NCBI GenBank assembly: GCA_017449065.1
Contig: JAFSKF010000042.1
Coordinates: 1 to 64,000 of the forward strand
Direction of reading: 5' to 3'
Length of the DNA: 64,000 nucleotides
From: Bacteroidales bacterium
Lineage (GTDB): Bacteria > Bacteroidota > Bacteroidia > Bacteroidales > UBA3663
Both the position numbers and the translations under genes were made by a program. Below are positions 25,235 through 33,615 of this stretch, piece after piece (position 1 is the stretch's first letter; each line of letters opens with the position of its first letter). The notes under the pieces are model-generated. The model was not told the DNA's origin and made no database searches. It saw only the letters and a list, made by a program, of their open reading frames with translations.

Positions 25235-25331
25235 ATACATTTTTTGCAATATATCAGCAGCCTTTCCTATAAAATTCAATGAAAGCCTGAAAAAACTCAA
25301 CAAAAATTGGGAAATGTCATAAATAATTTGT

Positions 25332-25339
25332 AATTTTGC
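25332..25339 (+). promoter_or_regulatory. -7 box TAATTTTG of the cell-division operon
   Basis: Lies 22 bp before the ATG at 25361; a TTGG at 25307-25310 is a possible -33 with a 21-bp spacer. Confidence 0.55.
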
Positions 25340-25360
25340 GCCCGAATAATTAGAAAAACT

Positions 25361-25666
25361 ATGCGACTAAAAGAGCGGTTTCTCACAATCACGCAATACA
25401 TTCGGCGACACATGTTCTCGTCGTTAGTGGTGGCTGCCGGCATCTGGTTGGCCTTTTTGAGCGAGCATTCACTGGTTTCAATTCTGAAGCTCGAACGCGA
25501 AAAAAACCGCATGCAGCAGGAAATTGTTTCGTTCAAAGACTCTATCTCACACTTTGAACGATCTATTGAGGAAGTGAGCGGACAAAGTGACGAAATGGAA
25601 CATTTTGCCCGCGAAAAACTTCTGATGAAAGCTCCCGACGAAGACGTTTTTCTGATTGACGAATAA
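25361..25666 (+). CDS. DivIC/FtsB-like septum protein
   Basis: 101 residues with the architecture of the divisome protein DivIC/FtsB: short cytoplasmic N-terminus, one membrane helix (SSLVVAAGIWLAFL), then a periplasmic coiled coil (ILKLEREKNRMQQEIVSFKD) and the end motif HFAREKLLMKAPDEDVFLI, the typical ARExLxM...E segment. It would bridge FtsL and FtsQ-type partners at midcell. First gene of a plus-strand run of closely spaced genes to 31088. Confidence 0.85.
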   Translation: MRLKERFLTITQYIRRHMFSSLVVAAGIWLAFLSEHSLVSILKLEREKNRMQQEIVSFKDSISHFERSIEEVSGQSDEMEHFAREKLLMKAPDEDVFLIDE

Positions 25667-25677
25667 TTTGCATCGTT

Positions 25678-26013
25678 ATGAAATATGTAGAAAGAGTAGC
25701 CTATGTACTACTGCTTGTAGCTATAGTCATCGCTTTCCATTATCCGGAAATTGCAGCCTATATTGCCTCTGTCGGAGCCGCAGGAATTGCGGTGGCGCGT
25801 TTTCGTGAACGATACGACGGCAACAATACTCGCCTACGACGCATCATGCGAATCCGCCATCTGGTGGGCGTAGCTTTTGTGGTAGGCGCCGGCCTGATGT
25901 TCCGCGAAGGCAACTATTGGTTAGTAGCTTTCATGATTGCCGTCGTGCTCGAACTATACACGATGTTTGTGATGGAGCACGAGAACAGGAAAGAAAAGAA
26001 AAACGACAAGTAA
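25678..26013 (+). CDS. Small four-helix membrane protein
   Basis: 111 residues with about four hydrophobic segments and a charged tail (EHENRKEKKNDK). It starts 11 bp after the DivIC-like gene, so probably cotranscribed. I recognise it as a Bacteroidota-type hypothetical membrane protein but no function. Confidence 0.7.
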   Translation: MKYVERVAYVLLLVAIVIAFHYPEIAAYIASVGAAGIAVARFRERYDGNNTRLRRIMRIRHLVGVAFVVGAGLMFREGNYWLVAFMIAVVLELYTMFVMEHENRKEKKNDK

Positions 26014-26046
26014 ACAAATTACTTCCCTCAATAAAACCTACGATTT

Positions 26047-27417
26047 ATGAAGAAGTTTATCGTCCTTGCCCTCACACTCCTTTTGGGCACTACTGTAGTA
26101 TCGGCCAAGAAACAGAAGGCCGTAGTGGAAACATGGCCGAATGGTGAGGTCATCGACAGTTGGTTCTATCAGACCAATCCCGTAAATGTGGATAGCCTCG
26201 GCAAAAAGTACAAGCTTACCGACTATCACATCAACGCCGACGGTCGTATCCACACACAGGAGATTCAGGCACTCATCGATCAAGCTGCTGCCAACGGAGG
26301 AGGCGTTATCGTGGTACCATCGGGTGTATTCATGACCGGAGGTCTGTATTTCAAGCAGGGCACTCATCTGTATTTGGATGAAGGCGCCGTGCTGATGGGA
26401 AGCGATTTTATCGGTGACTACAAACTGGCGGAAACCCGCATGGAAGGTGAAACCTGCCTCTATTTTGAAGGCCTCATCAACGCTATCGGTTTGGACGGCT
26501 TCACCATTTCCGGCAAGGGCACCATCGACGGCAACGGATTGCGCTACCACCAGCAGTTCTGGTTGCGCCGCAAGTGGAACCGCAAGTGCACGAACAAGGA
26601 CGAACAGCGTCCGCGTCTGGTGTGGATTTCGAATTGCAAGAACGTACAGTTAGAAGGTGTCAGCTTTCAGAATTCACCATTCTGGACTACCCACATCTAC
26701 AATTCCGATCATGTCAAACTCTTGAACCTCCACATCTACAGTCTGCTTCACCCGGACGATTCGAAAGGTCCATCGACCGATGCCATCGACCTTGACGTGA
26801 CCCACGATATTCTGGTGAAGGGCTGCTATATGTCGGTGAACGATGACGCCGTTGCCATCAAGGGCGGTAAAGGGCCTTATGCTGATGCCTTTGAGAAAGA
26901 GTATCCAGGCGTAGAGATTCCATCGGAAAGCAAAGGCAACGGAGCCAACTATAACATCCTGATTACCGACTGTGTGTATGGTGAAGCTCACGGTTGTCTG
27001 ACGGTCGGCAGCGAATCGGTCCACAGTTGGAACATCATCCTACGCAACATCGACATCACCAATCCAGCCTACAACCTTTTGTGGCTGAAAATGCGTCCAG
27101 ATACGCCCCAGCGCTACGAATATATCACCGTTGAGAATATCACGGGCTCAGTACGTAACTTCCTGCACATCGCCCCTTGGAAGCAATTCTTTGATTTGAA
27201 AGGACGGCAGGATGCACCAATGTCGTACAGCGACCACATTACGATGCGGAATTGCAATGTAAGCTGCCGGGCTTTCTTCAGCGTGACGGCTCAGCCAGAG
27301 GTCTATAAACTCTCGAACTTTACTCTCGAAAACCTCGATATCAAATCAGAAACTAACAAGGAGATTATTGAGTCTGCTATCGAGGGTATCACACAAAAGA
27401 ACGTAACTGTGAAGTGA
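26047..27417 (+). CDS. GH28 polygalacturonase-like glycosidase
   Basis: Cleaves alpha-galacturonosyl linkages of pectin (polygalacturonase or exo-type variants). 456 residues, signal peptide MKKFIVLALTLLLGTTVVSA. The right-handed beta-helix repeats are visible, with GH28 catalytic groups in order: STDAIDLD (~243), NDDAVAIKGG (~265, the Asp pair), GEAHGCLTVGSE (~318, catalytic His) and WLKMRPD in place of RIK. Exported to the periplasm, no T9SS tail. It sits within a housekeeping run, far from the pectin locus at 46384-54647. Confidence 0.9.
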   Translation: MKKFIVLALTLLLGTTVVSAKKQKAVVETWPNGEVIDSWFYQTNPVNVDSLGKKYKLTDYHINADGRIHTQEIQALIDQAAANGGGVIVVPSGVFMTGGLYFKQGTHLYLDEGAVLMGSDFIGDYKLAETRMEGETCLYFEGLINAIGLDGFTISGKGTIDGNGLRYHQQFWLRRKWNRKCTNKDEQRPRLVWISNCKNVQLEGVSFQNSPFWTTHIYNSDHVKLLNLHIYSLLHPDDSKGPSTDAIDLDVTHDILVKGCYMSVNDDAVAIKGGKGPYADAFEKEYPGVEIPSESKGNGANYNILITDCVYGEAHGCLTVGSESVHSWNIILRNIDITNPAYNLLWLKMRPDTPQRYEYITVENITGSVRNFLHIAPWKQFFDLKGRQDAPMSYSDHITMRNCNVSCRAFFSVTAQPEVYKLSNFTLENLDIKSETNKEIIESAIEGITQKNVTVK

Positions 27418-28487
27418 TGAGATTACCTGCCGAATGGGAACCGCAGGCCTTTGTACAAATTGCCTGGCCACATAAGCAAACCGACTGGCACCCCTATTTG
27501 CCAGCAGCCGTCAGATGCTATCAGGACATAGCCCGTGAAGTGAGCCAACGGGAAGATCTGGTAGTGGTCACTCCCGACCCACAGCAGACACTCCGGCTAC
27601 TGTCCGATACGGAAGGCATTAACATGGAGCGTGTGCACGTGGTGGAGGCCGAAACCAATGACACCTGGGCACGCGATCATGCTTTCATCTCCTGCACCGG
27701 ATCAGAGAACGAAGAAACTACGCTGAAGGAGTTGATGGATTTCTGCTTCAACGGCTGGGGGCTGAAGTTCGCCGCCGATCTTGACAATCAGATCAACAGC
27801 AAGACTTTCGACGAACTTCAAAAGCTGTTCGAGGGGAAAACGGTGAAATACGTGAACGCTCAAAGGATGGTGCTCGAAGGAGGCAGCATCGAAAGTGACG
27901 GATGTGGCACCTTGCTCACCACAACAAGTTGTCTGCTGGCTCCTAACCGCAACTACTACACCCACAAGCTGGAAGCTGAGGCAGATCTGAAGCGCCTTTT
28001 GCATGCCAATCGGGTGTTGTGGCTTGATCATGGTTATCTGGCCGGCGACGATACGGACGGACATATAGACACCTTGGCACGACTTTGTCCAAACGATACC
28101 ATCGCGTATGTGCAATGTCTCGATTCTGCAGATGAACATTATGAGGCACTTCACAGTATGGAACAGGAACTGAAAGTGTTGCGAACCATCGAAGGCAAAC
28201 CATATCGCCTGATTCCACTCCCTATGCCCCACTCCATCTATGAAGGAGATTTTGATGATGCTGTGGAGGAAGAAGCAGCACAACGTCTGCCCGCCACTTA
28301 CGCTAATTTCCTCATCGTCAACGGCGCAGTACTGATACCGACCTATGGGCAACCTCAAACCGACGAACAGGCAAAGGGACAGCTCCAGAAAGCATTTCCC
28401 GACAGAGAGATTGTTGGCATCGATTGCCGGGTGCTGATCCGTCAGCACGGCTCGTTGCATTGTGTCACTATGCAATATCCGAAATAA
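27417..28487 (+). CDS. aguA: Agmatine deiminase
   Basis: Hydrolyses agmatine to N-carbamoylputrescine and ammonia in putrescine synthesis; 356 residues, cytoplasmic. The guanidine-modifying fold is shown by WARDHAF, EGGSIESDG, WLDHGYLAGDDTDGHIDT with catalytic His, and the catalytic Cys in GSLHCVTMQYP near the C-terminus. The start overlaps the GH28 stop by one base (TGATG); a GTG three bases earlier is the alternative. The usual partner N-carbamoylputrescine amidase is not in the window. Bacterial peptidylarginine deiminases are related, but the length and motifs fit AguA. Confidence 0.9.
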   Translation: MRLPAEWEPQAFVQIAWPHKQTDWHPYLPAAVRCYQDIAREVSQREDLVVVTPDPQQTLRLLSDTEGINMERVHVVEAETNDTWARDHAFISCTGSENEETTLKELMDFCFNGWGLKFAADLDNQINSKTFDELQKLFEGKTVKYVNAQRMVLEGGSIESDGCGTLLTTTSCLLAPNRNYYTHKLEAEADLKRLLHANRVLWLDHGYLAGDDTDGHIDTLARLCPNDTIAYVQCLDSADEHYEALHSMEQELKVLRTIEGKPYRLIPLPMPHSIYEGDFDDAVEEEAAQRLPATYANFLIVNGAVLIPTYGQPQTDEQAKGQLQKAFPDREIVGIDCRVLIRQHGSLHCVTMQYPK

Positions 28488-29096
28488 ATGAGAGCGCAAT
28501 TCATCATAAGTAATGCCGATTGGCGAAAATGTCCGGAAACCGATTTGCCCGAATATGCTTTCATCGGACGAAGCAACGTAGGCAAATCTTCGCTCATCAA
28601 TATGCTCACTCAGCAGAAAGGTTTGGCGAAGACATCGGCCAAACCCGGCAAAACGCTTCTTATCAATCACTTCTTGATCGATGACAGTTGGTATATTGTC
28701 GATTTGCCAGGCTATGGATATGCTGAATTAGGCAAAAGCGGAAAGGAAAAACTACAGCAACTGATCTATGGCTACATTCTGCATCGCCCACAGCTCACCT
28801 GCCTGATGCTACTGATTGACTGTCGGCATGAGCCACAAAAAATCGACCTCGAATTCATGACACTACTGGGCGAGAACGGCATTCCGTTCACCATCGTGTT
28901 TACCAAACTCGACAAACTTTCCAACCGCCAGTGGCAGCTCCGATTCGAAGCCTACAAGACCCGACTTTTGGAAGATTGGGAAGAGTTGCCTCCGATGTTT
29001 GCCACAAGTGCGGAAAAAGGAACAGGACGCGAGGAAGTGCTCAACTACATTCATGAGGTTAACGACACAATTAAGGATAACAAACAGAAGGACTAA
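28488..29096 (+). CDS. engB: Ribosome-biogenesis GTPase EngB/YsxC
   Basis: Essential GTPase for large-subunit assembly, 202 residues. G1 is GRSNVGKSS (~27-35), G3 is DLPGYGYA, G4 is TKLDK and G5 lies in TSAEKGTG. The ATG directly follows the aguA stop (TAAATG), so the genes are cotranscribed. Confidence 0.95.
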   Translation: MRAQFIISNADWRKCPETDLPEYAFIGRSNVGKSSLINMLTQQKGLAKTSAKPGKTLLINHFLIDDSWYIVDLPGYGYAELGKSGKEKLQQLIYGYILHRPQLTCLMLLIDCRHEPQKIDLEFMTLLGENGIPFTIVFTKLDKLSNRQWQLRFEAYKTRLLEDWEELPPMFATSAEKGTGREEVLNYIHEVNDTIKDNKQKD

Positions 29097-29114
29097 CTAA
29101 ACAAAAAGATTATT

Positions 29115-29570
29115 ATGGCAATGAACAATTGGTATGAGTGTAAAGTGAAATTTGAAAAGACACTCGAAGCAGGAACTATCAAAAAAGTTACAGAAACATA
29201 CCTGGTGGATGCGATGAGCTTCACAGAAGCAGAAAATCGCATCATCGAGGAAATGACACCCTATATTAGTGGCGAATTTGAGGTTACAGCCGTCAAGAAA
29301 GAACGCGTATCCGAACTCTTCGCCGATCCGGAAGGCGACCGTTGGTACCGCGCCAAAGTGATGTTTATCACCTTGGACGAAAAAAGCGGCGTTGAGAAGA
29401 AATCAGCCTCAGCCATGCTGGTACAGGCCAAAAACTTCCAGCACGCTGTCAAGAATCTGGAAGACGGAATGAAGGGCACAATGAGCGATTGGGAAATCAA
29501 CACCATCAGCGAAACTGCCATTCTCGACGTATTTGGCGTAGTAGCCAAAGAGACTAAGCCCGCTGAATAA
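29115..29570 (+). CDS. DUF4494 protein
   Basis: 151 residues of the Bacteroidota-specific DUF4494 type (WYECKVKFEKTLEAGTIKKV..., then a repeated-looking second half WYRAKVMFITLDEKSG). The two halves of the sequence, beginning WYECKV and WYRAKV, look like an internal duplication. No signal peptide; function unknown. In Bacteroidales it commonly lies next to yggS, as here (4-bp gap). Confidence 0.85.
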   Translation: MAMNNWYECKVKFEKTLEAGTIKKVTETYLVDAMSFTEAENRIIEEMTPYISGEFEVTAVKKERVSELFADPEGDRWYRAKVMFITLDEKSGVEKKSASAMLVQAKNFQHAVKNLEDGMKGTMSDWEINTISETAILDVFGVVAKETKPAE

Positions 29571-29574
29571 AAGT

Positions 29575-30282
29575 ATGATTACGGAGAATCTGGCCAAGAT
29601 AAAAGCCACATTGCCGGCAGGAGTATGCCTGGTGGCAGTGTCGAAGTTTCACCCTGCCGAAATGATTGCCGAAGCCTATCAGGCGGGGCAACGCATTTTC
29701 GGCGAGAGTCGGGAGAATGAACTTCGGCAGAAAGTGGAGGCGCTGCCCGCCGACATCGAGTGGCACTTTATCGGTCACCTGCAGAGCAACAAGGTAAAGT
29801 ACATCGCTCCATTCGTGAGCCTGATCCACAGCATCGACACCGAGAAACTGTTGGATGAAGTGGATCGACAAGCGGTTCGGTTCAGCGCCGAGCGTAAAGA
29901 GCGTTTGGGTACAGACACCATCGATGTACTACTTCAACTGCATGTAGCGCAAGAAGAAACCAAAAGCGGCTTCACCCCTACTGAATTAGTCGAACTTCTG
30001 TCGGCTAATGAGGTAGCCAAACGCTGGCCACATGTTCGTCTGCGCGGTCTGATGGGTATGGCCTCGTTTGTAGATGATTCCGACCAATGGCGCAGGGAAT
30101 TTCGTACCATTGTACAATGTCAGAAAGATCTGCTGGAAGGTCCTCTCAAAGCACAAAAAATCACAAGTGAACAATTTTCCGTTCTCTCTTTCGGCATGAG
30201 CGAAGATTATCCGGTGGCAATTGAGGAAGGAAGTAATATGGTGCGAGTTGGCACAGCTATCTTCGGACCGAGGAACTATTGA
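29575..30282 (+). CDS. yggS: PLP-homeostasis protein YggS/PROSC
   Basis: Pyridoxal 5'-phosphate-binding barrel protein that buffers free PLP and affects amino-acid metabolism; 235 residues, cytoplasmic. The PLP lysine lies in LVAVSKFHP, followed by FGESRENEL and WHFIGHLQSNK. PLP synthesis itself is encoded elsewhere in this window (44826-46258). Confidence 0.93.
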   Translation: MITENLAKIKATLPAGVCLVAVSKFHPAEMIAEAYQAGQRIFGESRENELRQKVEALPADIEWHFIGHLQSNKVKYIAPFVSLIHSIDTEKLLDEVDRQAVRFSAERKERLGTDTIDVLLQLHVAQEETKSGFTPTELVELLSANEVAKRWPHVRLRGLMGMASFVDDSDQWRREFRTIVQCQKDLLEGPLKAQKITSEQFSVLSFGMSEDYPVAIEEGSNMVRVGTAIFGPRNY

Positions 30283-30300
30283 GAGAATGTGATTATTTAT

Positions 30301-30337
30301 GGGGCTGATGGGGTTAATGGGTTAAATGGGTTTAATG
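30301..30337. repeat. 9-nt ATGGGG-family repeat before tsaE
   Basis: GGGGCTGATGGGGTTAATGG-type words, about four units, placed right before the tsaE start. In the mRNA sense this is a G-rich leader. Confidence 0.75.
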
Positions 30338-30340
30338 ATT

Positions 30341-30751
30341 ATGAAGATTGAAATAAAAAATACAGAAGCGCTGCTGGAAGCAGCCAAGGAATTTATTGCA
30401 AACATGGGCGATAATACGGTATTTGCCTTCCGAGGTGAAATGGGTGCAGGCAAAACCACATTCATCAAAGCAATCTGCGATGTGCTGGGCGTTGAGGATG
30501 AAGTAAACTCCCCCACTTTTGCCATCGTGAACGAATACCGTTCGGCAACCGCAGAACTGATCTACCACTTCGACTGTTATCGCATCAAACAACTGGAAGA
30601 AGCTCTCGACTTCGGCTTTGAAGACTACATGGATTCCGGTGCCCTTTGCTTCATCGAATGGCCGGAGAACGTGGAGGAACTTCTGCCGGGCGACGTGGTG
30701 AATGTCCGGATTACTGTGAACGAGGACGGATCACGCACTTTGGAGTGCTGA
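30341..30751 (+). CDS. tsaE: tRNA t6A-modification ATPase TsaE
   Basis: ATPase partner of TsaB/TsaD in N6-threonylcarbamoyl-adenosine synthesis, 136 residues. Walker [11 protein letters not shown], the [10 protein letters not shown] loop, and the Walker-B-like FIEWPE segment are all present. In-frame ATGs exist at 30326 and 30335 inside the upstream repeat, but [11 protein letters not shown] matches the family start. Confidence 0.93.
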   Translation: MKIEIKNTEALLEAAKEFIANMGDNTVFAFRGEMGAGKTTFIKAICDVLGVEDEVNSPTFAIVNEYRSATAELIYHFDCYRIKQLEEALDFGFEDYMDSGALCFIEWPENVEELLPGDVVNVRITVNEDGSRTLEC

Positions 30752-30776
30752 TATCCAGTCCACATTATTATATATT

Positions 30777-31088
30777 ATGATAATCTATAATACCACATTT
30801 CACGTCGAGGAATCGCAACTTCAGGCATTCCTGTGTTTTGTCAAGGACGAGTACTTCCCGGCTGTTGGCAATGGCGCCTACCTGAATAACGTCCGGTTAG
30901 TACGTCTTTTAGGTGATGTCGGCGAAGGATTGTACGGATATGCCATTATGGCTGATTGTGAAGGCGAAGCCGCTGCATTGAAAAAATGGCGCGAAGAAAC
31001 CGGCAACCGATTGCTTGCCAAACTGCAAGCCCAATTCGGTACCGCCGTTCTGACTTTCAGCACGGCAATGCGGGTTGTGAAAGAATAG
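30777..31088 (+). CDS. DUF4286 protein
   Basis: 103 residues, beginning MIIYNTTFHVEES as in the Bacteroidota-specific DUF4286 family; a small alpha/beta protein without signal peptide, function unknown. It follows tsaE by 25 bp and ends the housekeeping run. Confidence 0.85.
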   Translation: MIIYNTTFHVEESQLQAFLCFVKDEYFPAVGNGAYLNNVRLVRLLGDVGEGLYGYAIMADCEGEAAALKKWREETGNRLLAKLQAQFGTAVLTFSTAMRVVKE

Positions 31089-31126
31089 CTAAGGACACAC
31101 AAACTGACAATTGAAACTTTTTCAAT

Positions 31127-33601
31127 ATGCGAAAATATTTTTTACTGACGGCCTTGGTTCTGGCCGCGAATATGGAGGCTGAAAACCTCGAAGTGAACGA
31201 TTTCCGATATGCGGGCGGCTACAGTTTGCGACAGCCTGTGATGATTGACAGTACCGATGTCAATGCTAAGCCATACGAGAATAAAACGCTCTTAACGACA
31301 AACATCGATCTGAAACTGGTGAAAAAGGGCGAGACATGGAGCGGCATCGCACTTCCGGGCGATTCCGGCACACTCAATTTGCTGGGTTTCGATGTAGAAA
31401 CCCCGAACTACTTCAAAGGAAAACTGAACTTAGAGAAAGCCCCCCAACAATACGAACTCTATAAGGACGGAGATAAAATCAGCGCCGGAGACCTGACACT
31501 GCAGCCGGGTGCCCATACGTTTGTGGTGAAATATCTGGCACAGGGAAACGACAGCCTGAAAGTTTCGTTTGAAGCCGACAGCACCGCCCGTGTGGCTGCT
31601 ACGGCTTTAAAACTGACGGATCCTGCCAAAGGCGGCAACACCGCCTGCACCATCGAACAGCAGGTGAAGGCCCGCAGCTACAGCGGTCTGGAAGTGTCGG
31701 CTGACGGCAAATGGATCTTGGGCTGCACCTTTCAGCGCACCAACGACGGCGGCGACTGGAACTACTTCCTGATGGAACGCAGCACCGGCCGGAAAACCAA
31801 AATCGGCCAATACAGCCATTGGTTACCGAAAACCAACAAGTTCTACCAGTATCGTCGCCAGAGTGGACGTCTGGATCTGGTGGTTATCGACCCGACCAAT
31901 ATGAGCGAAGAGGTTTGGGCAGAAGGGTTGCCGGATGCACAGGGTCACGAGATGTTCCCGACGGAAGATCGGCTCCTGCTTACCATACGGCAGGAAGGTC
32001 CGAAGGAGCTGAACCCCGATGCCTACGAGTTCGTGCATCCCGACGATCGACAGCCGGGTTGGCGTGACCGAAGTTATCTGGCTGTCTATGACCTGAAGAC
32101 CGGCTTGACACAGCAGATTACATTTGGTTATAACAACTTGTGGTGTGCCGACATCAGCACCGACGGACAGAAACTGCTGCTTCAGAAGAGCGAAAGCCGG
32201 TTGACGGCACGTCCGACGTCTTTGATGAGCGTGTTCGTGCTCGATTTGCAGACGCTGCAACTCGACACTTTGGTGAACCGCGACGGATTCATCGGTGGCG
32301 GACTGACCTTCTCGCCCGATGCCAAGCAAGTGGCCGTTCTGGGTTCGCCCGAATGCTTGGGCGGTGTCGGCAATGTGTGCGGACCAGACCTAACTCCTTC
32401 AATGATCGATAATCAGCTGTACATTATCGATACCGAAAGCAAAGAAGTACGGCCTATGACCCGTGACTTCGATCCCATGGTGACCGATATCGAATGGAGC
32501 CATGTTGACGGACAGATCTATTTCACTGCCGAGAACTGCGATTCCGTAAGTCTCTACACTCTGAACCCCAAGACAGGCAGCATCCGTATGCTTGCCCAGC
32601 CGGAGGAAGTAATGGCATCGTTCAGCCTTTCGGCCAAGAGCAACGTAATGGTGTTCAGTGGTGAGAGTCACGATCACAGTTGGCGTCTGTACAGCATGGA
32701 AGTGGGTGGTAAAAAAGCCAAGGCTCCCGTACAGCTGGAGAACCTGAACGCCGACATCTATGAGGGTGTCGAAGTGGCATCGTGTGAAGCTTGGGTCTGC
32801 AAGAACAGCATCGGCGATGACGTGCATTGCCGCTACTATCTGCCCACCGATTTCGATGCAACAAAGAAGTATCCGATGATTGTCTATTACTACGGCGGTT
32901 GTTCACCCACCTCGCGCAACTTCGAATACACCTATCCGTGGACCATCTGGGCTGCCAACGGTTATGTTTGTCTGGTGGTGAATCCGAGCGGAGCCACTGG
33001 CTTTGGTCAGAAGTGGTCAGCAAGGCACGTGAATACCGCTGGCGTGGATCCTGCCCGCGATATCATCGAAGCCACGCAGACCTTCTGCAAGGAACACGAT
33101 TATGTGGATGCTTCGAAACTGGGTTGCATCGGTGCTTCCTACGGTGGATTTATGACGCAGTATCTGCAAACGGTGACCGATATTTTCCGTTGCGCCGTAT
33201 CGCATGCTGGCATTAGCGACCACACGACCTACTGGGGCTATGGATACTGGGGCTATAACTACAGTGAAGTCTCGATGGCCAATTCCTATCCGTGGAGCGA
33301 AACCTCGTTATATGTAGATAATTCGCCAATCTATCATGTGGATAAAGTGACGTCTTCGATGCTTTTCCTGCACGGCGATCAGGATACTAATGTGCCCTAC
33401 AACAACAGTGTGCAGATGTTCACTGCCCTGAAGCTGTTGGGCAAAGACGTAGCGATGGTAAGCATCAAGGATGAGAATCACGGCATCCGCAAGCCTTCGC
33501 GTCGCATTTTGTGGCACAACGCCACGATGGCATGGTTTGCCCGTTGCCTGAAGGATGATCCGACGTGGTGGGAAGCCCTTTATCCGAAGAAAACTTTGTA
33601 A
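31127..33601 (+). CDS. S9-family prolyl oligopeptidase
   Basis: Exported serine peptidase that removes dipeptides or tripeptides, 824 residues. After a short signal peptide, the N-terminal two-thirds is a beta-propeller with WD-like blades; the C-terminal third is the alpha/beta-hydrolase. The triad is visible: Ser ~672 in GASYGGF, Asp in HGDQDTN, His in ENHGIRK. It resembles DPP IV or prolyl tripeptidyl peptidase of Bacteroidales; the exact specificity is not readable. Lon follows by 14 bp. Confidence 0.88.
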   Translation: MRKYFLLTALVLAANMEAENLEVNDFRYAGGYSLRQPVMIDSTDVNAKPYENKTLLTTNIDLKLVKKGETWSGIALPGDSGTLNLLGFDVETPNYFKGKLNLEKAPQQYELYKDGDKISAGDLTLQPGAHTFVVKYLAQGNDSLKVSFEADSTARVAATALKLTDPAKGGNTACTIEQQVKARSYSGLEVSADGKWILGCTFQRTNDGGDWNYFLMERSTGRKTKIGQYSHWLPKTNKFYQYRRQSGRLDLVVIDPTNMSEEVWAEGLPDAQGHEMFPTEDRLLLTIRQEGPKELNPDAYEFVHPDDRQPGWRDRSYLAVYDLKTGLTQQITFGYNNLWCADISTDGQKLLLQKSESRLTARPTSLMSVFVLDLQTLQLDTLVNRDGFIGGGLTFSPDAKQVAVLGSPECLGGVGNVCGPDLTPSMIDNQLYIIDTESKEVRPMTRDFDPMVTDIEWSHVDGQIYFTAENCDSVSLYTLNPKTGSIRMLAQPEEVMASFSLSAKSNVMVFSGESHDHSWRLYSMEVGGKKAKAPVQLENLNADIYEGVEVASCEAWVCKNSIGDDVHCRYYLPTDFDATKKYPMIVYYYGGCSPTSRNFEYTYPWTIWAANGYVCLVVNPSGATGFGQKWSARHVNTAGVDPARDIIEATQTFCKEHDYVDASKLGCIGASYGGFMTQYLQTVTDIFRCAVSHAGISDHTTYWGYGYWGYNYSEVSMANSYPWSETSLYVDNSPIYHVDKVTSSMLFLHGDQDTNVPYNNSVQMFTALKLLGKDVAMVSIKDENHGIRKPSRRILWHNATMAWFARCLKDDPTWWEALYPKKTL

Positions 33602-33615
33602 TTTCAAAACATTTT

